DNA from: Sphingomonadaceae bacterium | GTDB lineage: Bacteria > Pseudomonadota > Alphaproteobacteria > Sphingomonadales > Sphingomonadaceae | Reading direction: 5' to 3' | Assembly: GCA_947451145.1 (NCBI GenBank) | Contig: CANFXW010000004.1 | Span: forward strand, 106,748-170,747 | DNA: 64,000 nt | Shown here: positions 53,325 to 61,228 of the stretch, piece after piece | Numbering within the stretch: the first letter of the stretch is position 1 | How the letters are laid out: every line of letters begins with the position of its first letter | Notes under the pieces: model-generated | Told to the model about the DNA's origin: nothing | The model's input: only the letters and a program-made list of their open reading frames with translations | The model's database searches: none | Translations under genes and position numbers: made by a program

Positions 53325-54229
53325 CAGGCGTTACCGACCACCCAGCAGGCCAGCGCCATCAGAAGCCCGGCAAAGCGGTTGGCGCGGAAGCGGGTGAGGG
53401 CGTTGGCGCCGTCTGCCGGTTCCAGCGTGACCACCTGCCAGAACAGATGGAGCGCCATCGGCACCAGTGCGAGCAGCGCCAGCAGATCAGGCCGCAGCAT
53501 CCAGAAGGCCAGCGCCCACAGGACAAGCGCTGCGGCATAAAACCCCGCAACCCCGCCGCGAACTTTGGCGCCCATCGCCCGAGCAGAGCTGCGCACCCCG
53601 ATCAGCGCATCATCTTCCACATCCTGCAGCGCATAGATCGTGTCATAGCCGATCACCCAACAGATTGACCCGGCATAGAGCGCGGTCAGCACGCCCCAGT
53701 CCTCCCAGCGCACCTCGCCCCAGCCGACCAGCGCGCCCCATGAAAAGACGATCCCCAGCCACGCCTGCGGCCACCATGTGATCCGTTTCATGAAGGGATA
53801 GGCGGCGACCGGAGCCAGGCTGGCGAGCGCTATTACCTGCGCGGGCAAGTGCAGTTGCAGCAGCACGACAAGGCCGATCAGGCACAGCAAAAACAGCCAG
53901 CCCCAGGCCAGCTTCGCGCTCACCCGCCCGCTGGCGACAGGCCGTGCGGCGGTTCGCGTTACCTTGCGATCAAGATCGGCATCGATGATGTCATTATAGA
54001 CACACCCCGCCCCGCGCATGGCGATGGAGCCGAGCAGCAGCCACAGGATCAGCTCCCACCGCTTCTCCCCGCCCGCCAGCAACACGCCCCATGCACAGGG
54101 CCAGAACAGCAACCACCAGCCAATTGGCCGATCCAGCCGCGCAAGCTGCGCGAGGTCTCGCGGCAGCTGCGGCAGTATAGCGATCAGGCCGCGATGCTGG
54201 GAATCGGGGACGATTTGGGTTTCGGACAT
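53324..54229 (-). CDS. ubiA: 4-hydroxybenzoate polyprenyltransferase
   Basis: UbiA attaches the polyprenyl tail to 4-hydroxybenzoate in ubiquinone synthesis. The 301-residue membrane protein has both aspartate-rich motifs, NDIIDADLDRK and YDTIYALQDVEDD, and eight to nine predicted helices. It starts at ATG 54229, since AGGTGA lies six bases upstream of it; the ATG at 54235 has no room for a ribosome site. It is followed by the SRAP gene in an overlap. Family A repeat copy 3 lies 30 bp upstream. Confidence 0.95.
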   Translation of the reverse strand: MSETQIVPDSQHRGLIAILPQLPRDLAQLARLDRPIGWWLLFWPCAWGVLLAGGEKRWELILWLLLGSIAMRGAGCVYNDIIDADLDRKVTRTAARPVASGRVSAKLAWGWLFLLCLIGLVVLLQLHLPAQVIALASLAPVAAYPFMKRITWWPQAWLGIVFSWGALVGWGEVRWEDWGVLTALYAGSICWVIGYDTIYALQDVEDDALIGVRSSARAMGAKVRGGVAGFYAAALVLWALAFWMLRPDLLALLALVPMALHLFWQVVTLEPADGANALTRFRANRFAGLLMALACWVVGNA

Positions 54230-54259
54230 AGGCATTCACCTAACCGCTCCCCACAAGTC

Positions 54260-54400
54260 CGTCATCCTGAACTTGTTTCAGGATCCATTGTGCCGAAAGA
54301 TCAGTTGTTACCGGATAGCAGCAAACCGAAAGGCCTTGCTGCACAGCAGAACTCCGGTCTGATCTGAGAAATGGATCCTGAAACAAGTTCAGGATGACGG
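54260..54400. repeat. 141-bp palindromic element, family A copy 3
   Basis: Exact 30-bp terminal repeats lie at 54260-54289 and 54371-54400. The interior contains CCGGATAGCAGCAAACCG and ACTCCGGTCTGATCTGAG and is in the same orientation as copy 1 (13819-13958). It lies between the divergent ubiA and rsmE starts, so it would be in both upstream regions. Confidence 0.9.
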
Positions 54401-54428
54401 GAGTGGATGGGGGCGCTAATTGCACGTG

Positions 54429-55208
54429 ATGCCCGCAACCCCCGCATGGCCGCCCAAGAGCGCCCCCCGCCTGTTCGTTCCCGGCCCACTGGCCCTTGGC
54501 GCGGTGGTGAGCCTTGATGGTCCCCAAGCCCATTACCTCGCCCGCGTGATGCGCGTGGGCGCAGGCGAGGTGGTGATCCTGTGCGATGACACCAGTGGCG
54601 AATGGGCAGCGCGGGTTGCTTCGGCCGGGAAACGCGATGTCGTGCTCACCGCCGAAGAGCTGCTGCGCCCGCGCGAGCAGGTGCCCGATTTCACCCTTTG
54701 CGCTGCGCTGCTCAAGAAGGATCGCTTCGATCTGGTGCTGGAAAAGGCCTGCGAACTGGGCGTGCGGAAGATCCAGCCGGTGCTCACTCGCCGCTGCGTG
54801 GCGGACAAGTTGAACCTTGAACGGGCGCGCAACATTCTGGTCGAAGCAGCAGAACAATGCGCCCGCACCGCCCTGCCCGAAATTGCCGAGCCGGTGAAGC
54901 TCGAAGCCCTGCTCAAAGGTTGGGATGCAGGCCGCGCGCTGTTCTTCGCTGACGAGACTGGCGGCGATCCGGCCGCACCGGCTTTCTCCGCCCATCCCGG
55001 CCCTGCCGCGCTGCTCACCGGCCCCGAAGGCGGGTTCGATGATAGCGAGCGCGATGCCGTGCGCGCCCTCAGCCAAACCCGCCGCATCACCCTCGGCCCC
55101 CGCATCCTGCGCGGAGAAACGGCAGCCATTGCCGCCACCGCACTGTGGATGGGGCTGGCGGGTGATTGGCAAAATGCCGAAACAGTTAGCAATGGAGCTG
55201 CAACTTGA
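54429..55208 (+). CDS. rsmE: 16S rRNA (uracil1498-N3)-methyltransferase
   Basis: RsmE methylates U1498 in the decoding centre. The 259-residue protein has an N-terminal PUA-like part (LFVPGPLALGAVVSLDGPQAHYLARVMRV) and a SPOUT domain with LLTGPEGGFDDSERDAV and LGPRILRGETAAIAA, the SAM knot. The ATG at 54429 is chosen; TTG and GTG codons just upstream would add only a few residues. Its stop overlaps the start of the next gene (TTGATC at 55205), so the two are coupled. Confidence 0.94.
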   Translation: MPATPAWPPKSAPRLFVPGPLALGAVVSLDGPQAHYLARVMRVGAGEVVILCDDTSGEWAARVASAGKRDVVLTAEELLRPREQVPDFTLCAALLKKDRFDLVLEKACELGVRKIQPVLTRRCVADKLNLERARNILVEAAEQCARTALPEIAEPVKLEALLKGWDAGRALFFADETGGDPAAPAFSAHPGPAALLTGPEGGFDDSERDAVRALSQTRRITLGPRILRGETAAIAATALWMGLAGDWQNAETVSNGAAT

Positions 55209-56218
55209 TCCATCTCGCACTGGCTGCTGCAGCCGCCACCGCCAATCCGCACCCCGCCGATCTCAAGACCTTCAAGGACTGGATCGTCGGCTGCGATAAT
55301 GTCCGCAGCTGTCAGGCCAATGCACTCGGCCCCGATGGTGGCGACGATTTCCTGACACTGGTTCTGACCCGCAGCGGCAATCCGGCTGATGCCGCGGTGC
55401 TTTCCGTACCCCTGCCCGAGAAGGCCACCCCCGGCGCGCGTTTCACGCTTGAGGTGGACGGCACCCAGATCGCCGAAGTTGCGGCAAGCAAGGACTACAG
55501 CGCATCGCTACGGTTAACCCGCCCGATCCTTGCCGCTCTGGCCAATGGCAGCCAGATTGCCTTGGTGGACGGGAAACAGGCCCGCCGGGGCGAAACCTCG
55601 CTCTCGGGCCTATCAGCCGCCATGCTGTTTATCGACGACCAGCAGCGCCGGATCGGCACCACCGGTGCGCTAAAGGCGGTGGGCACCAAGCCAGATACCA
55701 CGGTTCCAGCACCGCCGCTCGCCCCGCTCATCGCCGTGCCACCTGTTTCACCCAAGCCGCCGCGCACGATTACTGTAGCCGCTGCAACCAAGCTGATCGG
55801 GCCAGACAGCGCCACCTGCGATTATGCCAGCAGCAAAGTTGCCCCCCGCTCCTATCGCCTTGATGCCGCGCACAGCCTCGTGCTGATTGACCATCCCTGC
55901 GGCAATGGCGCCTATAACTACTTCACCAGCGTCTATGTGCTGGATGAAAGCGGGCCACCCCGCCCCGCGCAGTTCGATCTCGCTCCGGGAATGGGCGAAT
56001 CCAGCGGAGATGGCACGGGTGACCTCACCAATGGCGATTGGGATGCCAAGACGCGCTCGCTCAGCAGCTATGAAAAAGGCCGCGGGCTTGGCGATTGCGG
56101 TTCGAGCGAGTCTTTCGTCTGGGATGGCCGGCGCTTTCGCCTGACCGAGCAAAGCGCAATGGGCGAGTGCCGGGGCTCGAACGAATTCATCCGCGTGTGG
56201 ACCGCACGGACCAAGTGA
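55205..56218 (+). CDS. Secreted DUF1176 protein
   Basis: This 337-residue protein has a short hydrophobic N-terminus (HLALAAAAATANP) that is probably a signal peptide, then the DUF1176 domain: FKDWIVGCDNVRSCQA, RTITVAAATKLIGPDSATCDYAS, CGNGAYNYFTSVYVLDE and FVWDGRRFRLTEQSAMGECRGSNEFI. Six cysteines suggest disulfides. The start is TTG at 55205 with GGAG seven bases upstream; no ATG lies before residue 140. The domain function is unknown. Confidence 0.8.
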   Translation: MIHLALAAAAATANPHPADLKTFKDWIVGCDNVRSCQANALGPDGGDDFLTLVLTRSGNPADAAVLSVPLPEKATPGARFTLEVDGTQIAEVAASKDYSASLRLTRPILAALANGSQIALVDGKQARRGETSLSGLSAAMLFIDDQQRRIGTTGALKAVGTKPDTTVPAPPLAPLIAVPPVSPKPPRTITVAAATKLIGPDSATCDYASSKVAPRSYRLDAAHSLVLIDHPCGNGAYNYFTSVYVLDESGPPRPAQFDLAPGMGESSGDGTGDLTNGDWDAKTRSLSSYEKGRGLGDCGSSESFVWDGRRFRLTEQSAMGECRGSNEFIRVWTARTK

Positions 56219-56288
56219 TCGCGTTGAACAGGAAAGGCCATTCCACAAAAGGCTGGAACAATCGCCGATGAATCCCTAACTGCCCCTC

Positions 56289-57659
56289 ATGAGCACGAGA
56301 CAGGTTTCAGATCGCAACGATCCGGTCATTGAGAGCCGCGAGCAGCTCGTGATCCCGATGGCCAAGGGCGAAAAGCCCCGTGAGGCCTGGCGCATTGGCA
56401 CCGAGCACGAGAAGATCGTCTATGCTTTGGCCGACCATCACGCGCCGAGCTATGACGAAACCGGCGGCATCCATGATCTGCTGATGGCGCTGACCCAGTT
56501 CGGCTGGGAGCCGATCGAGGAAGGCGGCAAGGTTATTGCGCTCGCCGGGCCAGATGGAAACGTCAGCCTTGAGCCGGCGGGCCAGCTGGAGCTTTCTGGC
56601 GCGCCGCTGGTGAACCTGCACCAGACCTGCGAGGAAACCGGACGGCACCTGAAACAGGTCAAGGAAATCGGCGACCGCTTCGGTCTCGGCTATCTCGGCC
56701 TTGGCATGTGGCCCGACAAGCGCCGCGACGAGCTGCCGATCATGCCCAAGGGCCGCTATGCGATCATGCTGCGCCACATGCCGCGTGTTGGTTCCATGGG
56801 GCTCGACATGATGCTGCGCACCTGCACCATCCAGACCAACCTCGACTATTCGAGCGAGGCCGACATGGCGCAGAAGTTCCGCGTTTCGCTGGCGTTGCAG
56901 CCGCTCGCCACCGCGCTGTTCGCCAATTCGCCGTTCACCGAAGGCAAGCCTAACGGCATGCTATCCTATCGCAGCCACATCTGGTCAGACACCGATCCGG
57001 CGCGCACCGGCATGCTGCCTTTCGTTTTCGAGGACGGGTTCGGCTATGAACGCTATGTCGACTACATGCTCGATGTGCCGATGTACTTCGTTTACCGCGA
57101 GGGCAAATATATCGATGCGGCGGGCCTTAGCTTCCGCGATTTCCTTGATGGCAAGCTGCCGGTGCTGCCCGGCGAGAAGCCGACGCTGAGCGACTGGAAC
57201 GACCACCTCTCCACCGCCTTCCCCGAGGTTCGCCTGAAGAGCTTCCTTGAAATGCGCGGCGCCGATGGCGGGCCGTGGAACAAGATTTGCGCCCTGCCCG
57301 CCTTCTGGGTCGGCCTGCTTTATGACCAGACCGCGCTCGATGCAGCGTGGGATCTGGTCAAGGGCTGGGACATGGAAGGGCGCGAACTGCTGCGCTCGTC
57401 GGTGCCGAAGCTGGCGCTTGATGCGCCGATTCCCGGCGGCGGCACCTTGCGCGATATTGCTGCCGAAGTGCTCGCCATTTCGCGCTCTGGCCTGAACGCC
57501 CGCGCCCAGCTGAATGCAGCAGGCGATAACGAAAGCGGCTACCTTGGCCCGCTCGATGACATTGTCGCCAGCGGCAAGGTTCCCGCGCAGGTACTGCTCG
57601 ACAAGTACCATGGCGAATGGGGCGGCGATATCAGCCGCGTCTACGAGGAAAGCTTCTGA
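56289..57659 (+). CDS. gshA: Glutamate-cysteine ligase, plant/alphaproteobacterial type
   Basis: GshA makes gamma-glutamylcysteine, the first step to glutathione. The 456-residue protein is the GshA type found in plants and alphaproteobacteria: WRIGTEHEKIVYAL, LEPAGQLELSGAPLVNLHQT, LRTCTIQTNLDYSSEADM, PFTEGKPNGMLSYRSHIWSDTD and LEMRGADGG are its core. The redox cysteines of the plant enzyme (C-terminal) are not obvious. Its stop overlaps the ABM gene start (TGATG). Glutathione peroxidase and DUF1330 genes are elsewhere. Confidence 0.95.
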   Translation: MSTRQVSDRNDPVIESREQLVIPMAKGEKPREAWRIGTEHEKIVYALADHHAPSYDETGGIHDLLMALTQFGWEPIEEGGKVIALAGPDGNVSLEPAGQLELSGAPLVNLHQTCEETGRHLKQVKEIGDRFGLGYLGLGMWPDKRRDELPIMPKGRYAIMLRHMPRVGSMGLDMMLRTCTIQTNLDYSSEADMAQKFRVSLALQPLATALFANSPFTEGKPNGMLSYRSHIWSDTDPARTGMLPFVFEDGFGYERYVDYMLDVPMYFVYREGKYIDAAGLSFRDFLDGKLPVLPGEKPTLSDWNDHLSTAFPEVRLKSFLEMRGADGGPWNKICALPAFWVGLLYDQTALDAAWDLVKGWDMEGRELLRSSVPKLALDAPIPGGGTLRDIAAEVLAISRSGLNARAQLNAAGDNESGYLGPLDDIVASGKVPAQVLLDKYHGEWGGDISRVYEESF

Positions 57660-57961
57660 TGCCAGTCTTGGTGATCGGCGAGTTTCGCCTGCCACCTGAG
57701 CGCATGGCCGATGCCCGCGAGGCAATGGAACGTGTCATCGTTGCCACCCGCGCGGAAGAGGGCTGCCTGGGCTATGCCTATGCCGAAGACGTGCTCGATC
57801 CCGGCCTGATCCGGGTCAGCGAAAAGTGGCAAAGCCGCGAACTGCTCGCCGCCCACCTCGCCGCGCCGCATATGGCTGTGTGGAAGCAGGAGCGCGCGGC
57901 GCTGGGCTTGAGCGGGCGGGACATCACCGGATTTGTGGTGGATGAAGGCTATAAGCTCTGA
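57659..57961 (+). CDS. Antibiotic biosynthesis monooxygenase (ABM) domain protein
   Basis: This 100-residue protein has a single ABM/quinol-monooxygenase-like ferredoxin fold: IGEFRLPPERMADAREAMER, EEGCLGYAYAEDVLDPGLIRVSEKWQS, LLAAHLAAPHMAVWKQ. It probably forms a dimer. The start overlaps gshA (TGATG). Such proteins oxidise quinols or remove reactive aldehydes; the substrate is not known. Confidence 0.85.
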   Translation: MPVLVIGEFRLPPERMADAREAMERVIVATRAEEGCLGYAYAEDVLDPGLIRVSEKWQSRELLAAHLAAPHMAVWKQERAALGLSGRDITGFVVDEGYKL

Positions 57962-57994
57962 GCGCAAAGGCGCAGAATTGCGCGCGCCACACGA

Positions 57995-58012
57995 ATGTAC
58001 CTTTTAGTACAT
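57995..58012. promoter_or_regulatory. Palindromic operator-like site upstream of the esterase gene
   Basis: ATGTAC-CTTTTA-GTACAT is an exact 6-bp inverted repeat, 51 bp upstream of the esterase ATG. A second weak one, ATGA...TCAT (58011-58026), overlaps it. This is the type of site bound by TetR- or MarR-family regulators, but no regulator gene is adjacent. Function is inference. Confidence 0.4.
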
Positions 58013-58062
58013 GAACTTTTGAGTCATGCTGCCCTTCTGAGACAAAAATCCGGGAGAGAGAC

Positions 58063-59715
58063 ATGCGCAATCGCCTTCGCCAACTGATCACCACCCTTGC
58101 CATCGCGTCGGCCCCTGTCGCGCTATCCGCGCAGGGCATGAACCCGATTGCCGGTGATCCGCTGAACACCACCAGCGGCAAGCTGGCAGGCACGGCGCTT
58201 GGATCGGGCGTCAACGCCTATCTCGGCATTCCCTATGCTGCGCCGCCGGTGGGCGATCTGCGCTGGGCCGCACCGCAACCGATGAAGTGGAACGGCGTGT
58301 GGAATGCAGACCGCAAGGGCGCGGAATGCATGCAAGTGCTGCGCCCGCACGACATCAACCACTACTTCGGCGAAGAGGCGAGCGGCGAGAACTGCCTGTT
58401 CATGAACATCTGGACGCCCGCTGGTGCCAAGCCGGGCGCGAAGCTGCCGGTGATCGTGTTCATCTATGGCGGCGGCTACACCATCGGATCGTCGGGCATG
58501 CCCAATTATGGCGGCGAGGCTGTCGCCAAGTCGGGGGCGATTTTCGTCAACTTCAACTACCGCGTCGGCGCGCTGGGCTTCCTCGCCCACCCCGAGCTGA
58601 GCAAGGAACAGGGCGGCCATTCGGGCAATTACGGCACGATGGACCAGACCGCCGCGCTCAAATGGGTGCATGACAATATCGCCCAGTTCGGCGGCGATCC
58701 TGACAAGGTGGTGATTTCCGGGCAATCGGCCGGTGCACGTTCGGTTGCCACGCAAATCTTCACGCCCGAGGCGCGCGGCCTGTTCAAGGCGGCGATGATG
58801 AGCTCTGGCTGCAACTTCCGCTCGGCGACTGTCGGCCTGTCCGAGGCCGAGCAGATTGGCGTGAAGTTCCAGCAGCGGCTCGGCGCGGCAGACCTTGCCG
58901 CCATGCGCAACATGCCGGCAGACAAGATCGTCGGTGCCCAGGCCGAGAATCAACTGGGCCTCAGCGTTTCCGGTGTGCGCGTGGCCGGGCCGATCATCGA
59001 TGGCAAAGTGCTGCCCAAGCCGCTGCCCGAAATGATGGCAGAAGGTAACTTCGCGAAAGTGCCGATCATCGCCTCGTTCAATGAAGATGACATGAGCTTC
59101 GGCTTTGGTGCGCTGACCAAGGCCAGCACCGTTGCGGAATACACTGCTGCTGCGAACACGATGTACGGGGCCAATGCCGCCGAGTTCCTCAAGCTCTATC
59201 CTGCCAAGACGGATGCTGACGTGTGGAAAGTAGCGCGCCGCGCCGCCCAGGATGCTGGCTTTGCCAATAATGCCCGCGGTTGCGCTATAGACGAAGCCAA
59301 GGCTGGAGTTCCGACCTTCATCGATCTCTATTCACGCAAGCACCCCTATGTTCCCGGCGTAAAGATCGCCGACCAGAACACCGCGACCATTGGCGCCTAT
59401 CACACAGCTGACATCCCCTATTGGTTCGGCACACAGGACACCTACAATTCGCTCCGACCGACGCGGAACTGGACCGAATGGGACCGCACGCTGTCCAAGC
59501 AGATGATGGGCGCGCTGATCGCCATGGCCGAAACGGGATCGCCCAATACAGCAGCCATGCCCTGGGCGCAGTGGTCCGCAAAGAACGAAACGATGCTGGT
59601 GCTGGGCGACAAGGTTGCGCCAGAGAAGTTCAATCTGGCAGGTCAGGCCTGGCTGGCGGCGAACCCGCCCAAGGTGGCTGCGCCCGATCCGGCGACGGGC
59701 CGTCCGAGGGACTAA
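58063..59715 (+). CDS. Secreted type B carboxylesterase
   Basis: This 550-residue esterase has a signal peptide (LITTLAIASAPVALSAQG) and the carboxylesterase/lipase B fold: YLGIPYAAPPVGDLRW, GENCLFMNIWTP, the oxyanion hole IYGGGYTIGSS, and the nucleophile elbow SGQSAGARS with Ser222. The acid and histidine are likely in the C-terminal half (ADIPYWFG). The substrate is unknown; many of these act on aromatic or sugar esters. It has a good ribosome site (GGGAGAGAGAC). Confidence 0.93.
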   Translation: MRNRLRQLITTLAIASAPVALSAQGMNPIAGDPLNTTSGKLAGTALGSGVNAYLGIPYAAPPVGDLRWAAPQPMKWNGVWNADRKGAECMQVLRPHDINHYFGEEASGENCLFMNIWTPAGAKPGAKLPVIVFIYGGGYTIGSSGMPNYGGEAVAKSGAIFVNFNYRVGALGFLAHPELSKEQGGHSGNYGTMDQTAALKWVHDNIAQFGGDPDKVVISGQSAGARSVATQIFTPEARGLFKAAMMSSGCNFRSATVGLSEAEQIGVKFQQRLGAADLAAMRNMPADKIVGAQAENQLGLSVSGVRVAGPIIDGKVLPKPLPEMMAEGNFAKVPIIASFNEDDMSFGFGALTKASTVAEYTAAANTMYGANAAEFLKLYPAKTDADVWKVARRAAQDAGFANNARGCAIDEAKAGVPTFIDLYSRKHPYVPGVKIADQNTATIGAYHTADIPYWFGTQDTYNSLRPTRNWTEWDRTLSKQMMGALIAMAETGSPNTAAMPWAQWSAKNETMLVLGDKVAPEKFNLAGQAWLAANPPKVAAPDPATGRPRD

Positions 59716-59724
59716 GCCGGGCGC

Positions 59725-61047
59725 TTAGCCCCGCTTTGCCCGCCCGAACAGGCGGCCCAGCGCCCGCGTGATCGTGGGGCCCTGCTCCATCCACGCGTGG
59801 TAATCGCGGTACTTGGGGTCTTCGGAGAGGAGGTGCTTCTCCTCGGTCTTGGCCCGCCAGAAATAGATGGCGCTCACGCCTGCAAGGCACACCGTGTTGC
59901 GCACGGCATCGACCCATGAATTGCTGGTGACAAGGAACGGCAGCGTCGCGCACCACCAGAAGGTGTTCTTGGAAAGATAGGCCGGGTGGCGGGTGAAGCG
60001 GTATGGCCCGTTCGTCAGCACGCCGCGATAGGTCAGGTTGGAAAAACGGATGCCGAAGGCCACGGTCGCCCAGGCATAGGCACCGGTCAGGCACACCAGC
60101 AGCGCGGCCCAGGCCCAAAGCAGCGCGTCATGCCCCTGCATCCAGTACGACCATTCGCTGGTATTCGACTCATAGAACAGCGGACCGCCGGGATTCATGA
60201 TCTGGAACGGCGGATAGCACAGCAGCGCCGCCAGCCAGCCGGCAAGGAACGGATTGGCCGAGCGGATCTGGGCATCCAAGGGCTTCATCGTCAGGATGTA
60301 CCCAACGGTGCCGATCTGCTCGTCCATCACAAACATCACGAGGATCAGCAGGTTGGCCACGGCCACCGGATCAGACCATATCCCGCCCCAATCGCGGTCG
60401 ATCAGGTTGGCAAAGCCGCCCGGAACAATCGAGATCATGAAGGCGGTGAAAAAGCCCTTCACCGCCCAGGCGCGCAGGTGAATGGGGATCTGCTTGGCAT
60501 CATATTCCTCGCGGCCCACCAGCCATGCGCCGAAGTGCCAGCAGGGATCGCGCGGATTTGCCAAGCGGCGGTCCAGCCACAAGACATAGGGCACCGAGAG
60601 GATGAACAGCGGCACCGATGCCCAGCCCAGCACGTTCATCGCCACCAGATAGGGGCCATCCCAATACCAGCGGGCAAGGCCATAGATCGCCGCAATCAGC
60701 GCCCATGTTGCCCATAGCCCGGCGAGTTTGGTGATGGTTATGTCGACCACTGCCGAAACCGGCCGCTTGATCGTCCAGTCAATTCCGGTCGAAGCACGGC
60801 GATGGACCTTGTCGATCAGTACCGACCACAGCACCATCGGCGTGGCGGCAAAGACCAGCCCCATCAGCGCCGCGTTTGGCCCACTTAGCCGCCAGTGCGG
60901 TCCGGGCAGGGCAAAGTAGTCGGAAATGTGCGGCCAGAAGTGGCACAGGCAAATCCACGAGGCGAGCCCCGCCAGCCCCGACAGGCCTACACCCGCCGAG
61001 ACATCACTTTGGGGCCGCACAGGGGCCGGAGATGCCGCATCGCTCAC
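59725..61047 (-). CDS. Large integral membrane methyltransferase, isoprenylcysteine-carboxylmethyltransferase-like
   Basis: This 440-residue protein has about nine to ten predicted helices. Its C-terminal part is ICMT/PEMT-like: LTYRGVLTNGPYRFTRHPAYLSKNTFWW and WRAKTEEKHLLSEDPKYRDY, the SAM-binding signature. The N-terminal helices are extra compared with typical 160-220-residue ICMT proteins. It starts with GTG at 61047. It may methylate a lipid or a prenyl group. The stop lies nine bases from the convergent esterase stop. Confidence 0.83.
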   Translation of the reverse strand: MSDAASPAPVRPQSDVSAGVGLSGLAGLASWICLCHFWPHISDYFALPGPHWRLSGPNAALMGLVFAATPMVLWSVLIDKVHRRASTGIDWTIKRPVSAVVDITITKLAGLWATWALIAAIYGLARWYWDGPYLVAMNVLGWASVPLFILSVPYVLWLDRRLANPRDPCWHFGAWLVGREEYDAKQIPIHLRAWAVKGFFTAFMISIVPGGFANLIDRDWGGIWSDPVAVANLLILVMFVMDEQIGTVGYILTMKPLDAQIRSANPFLAGWLAALLCYPPFQIMNPGGPLFYESNTSEWSYWMQGHDALLWAWAALLVCLTGAYAWATVAFGIRFSNLTYRGVLTNGPYRFTRHPAYLSKNTFWWCATLPFLVTSNSWVDAVRNTVCLAGVSAIYFWRAKTEEKHLLSEDPKYRDYHAWMEQGPTITRALGRLFGRAKRG

Positions 61048-61082
61048 CGGCGCGAGAATAGCGCGAAAGGGTTAAGGCTGCG

Positions 61083-61226
61083 TTCCTCCCTGCAGGGGAG
61101 GGGGACCGCGACGCGAAGCGGCGGGGTGGGGGGGTTCGTGCAGGTGATCCTGACATCGAGAGGACAGGACTACTCGCCTGTGCCCCTCCACCACCTTCGG
61201 TGGCCCCCCTCCCCGTGCCGGGGAGG
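61083..61226. repeat. Dispersed palindromic repeat, family D copy 3
   Basis: The ends TTCCTCCCTGCAGGGGAGGG and CCCTCCCCGTGCCGGGGAGG make an imperfect hairpin. Like copy 1 it has GGGACCGCGACGCG, then GCGGCGGGGTGG, GTGATCCTGAC and CCCCTCCACCACC. It lies between the start of the membrane methyltransferase and the bamB stop codon, with only two bases to the latter. Confidence 0.85.
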
Positions 61227-61228
61227 TT

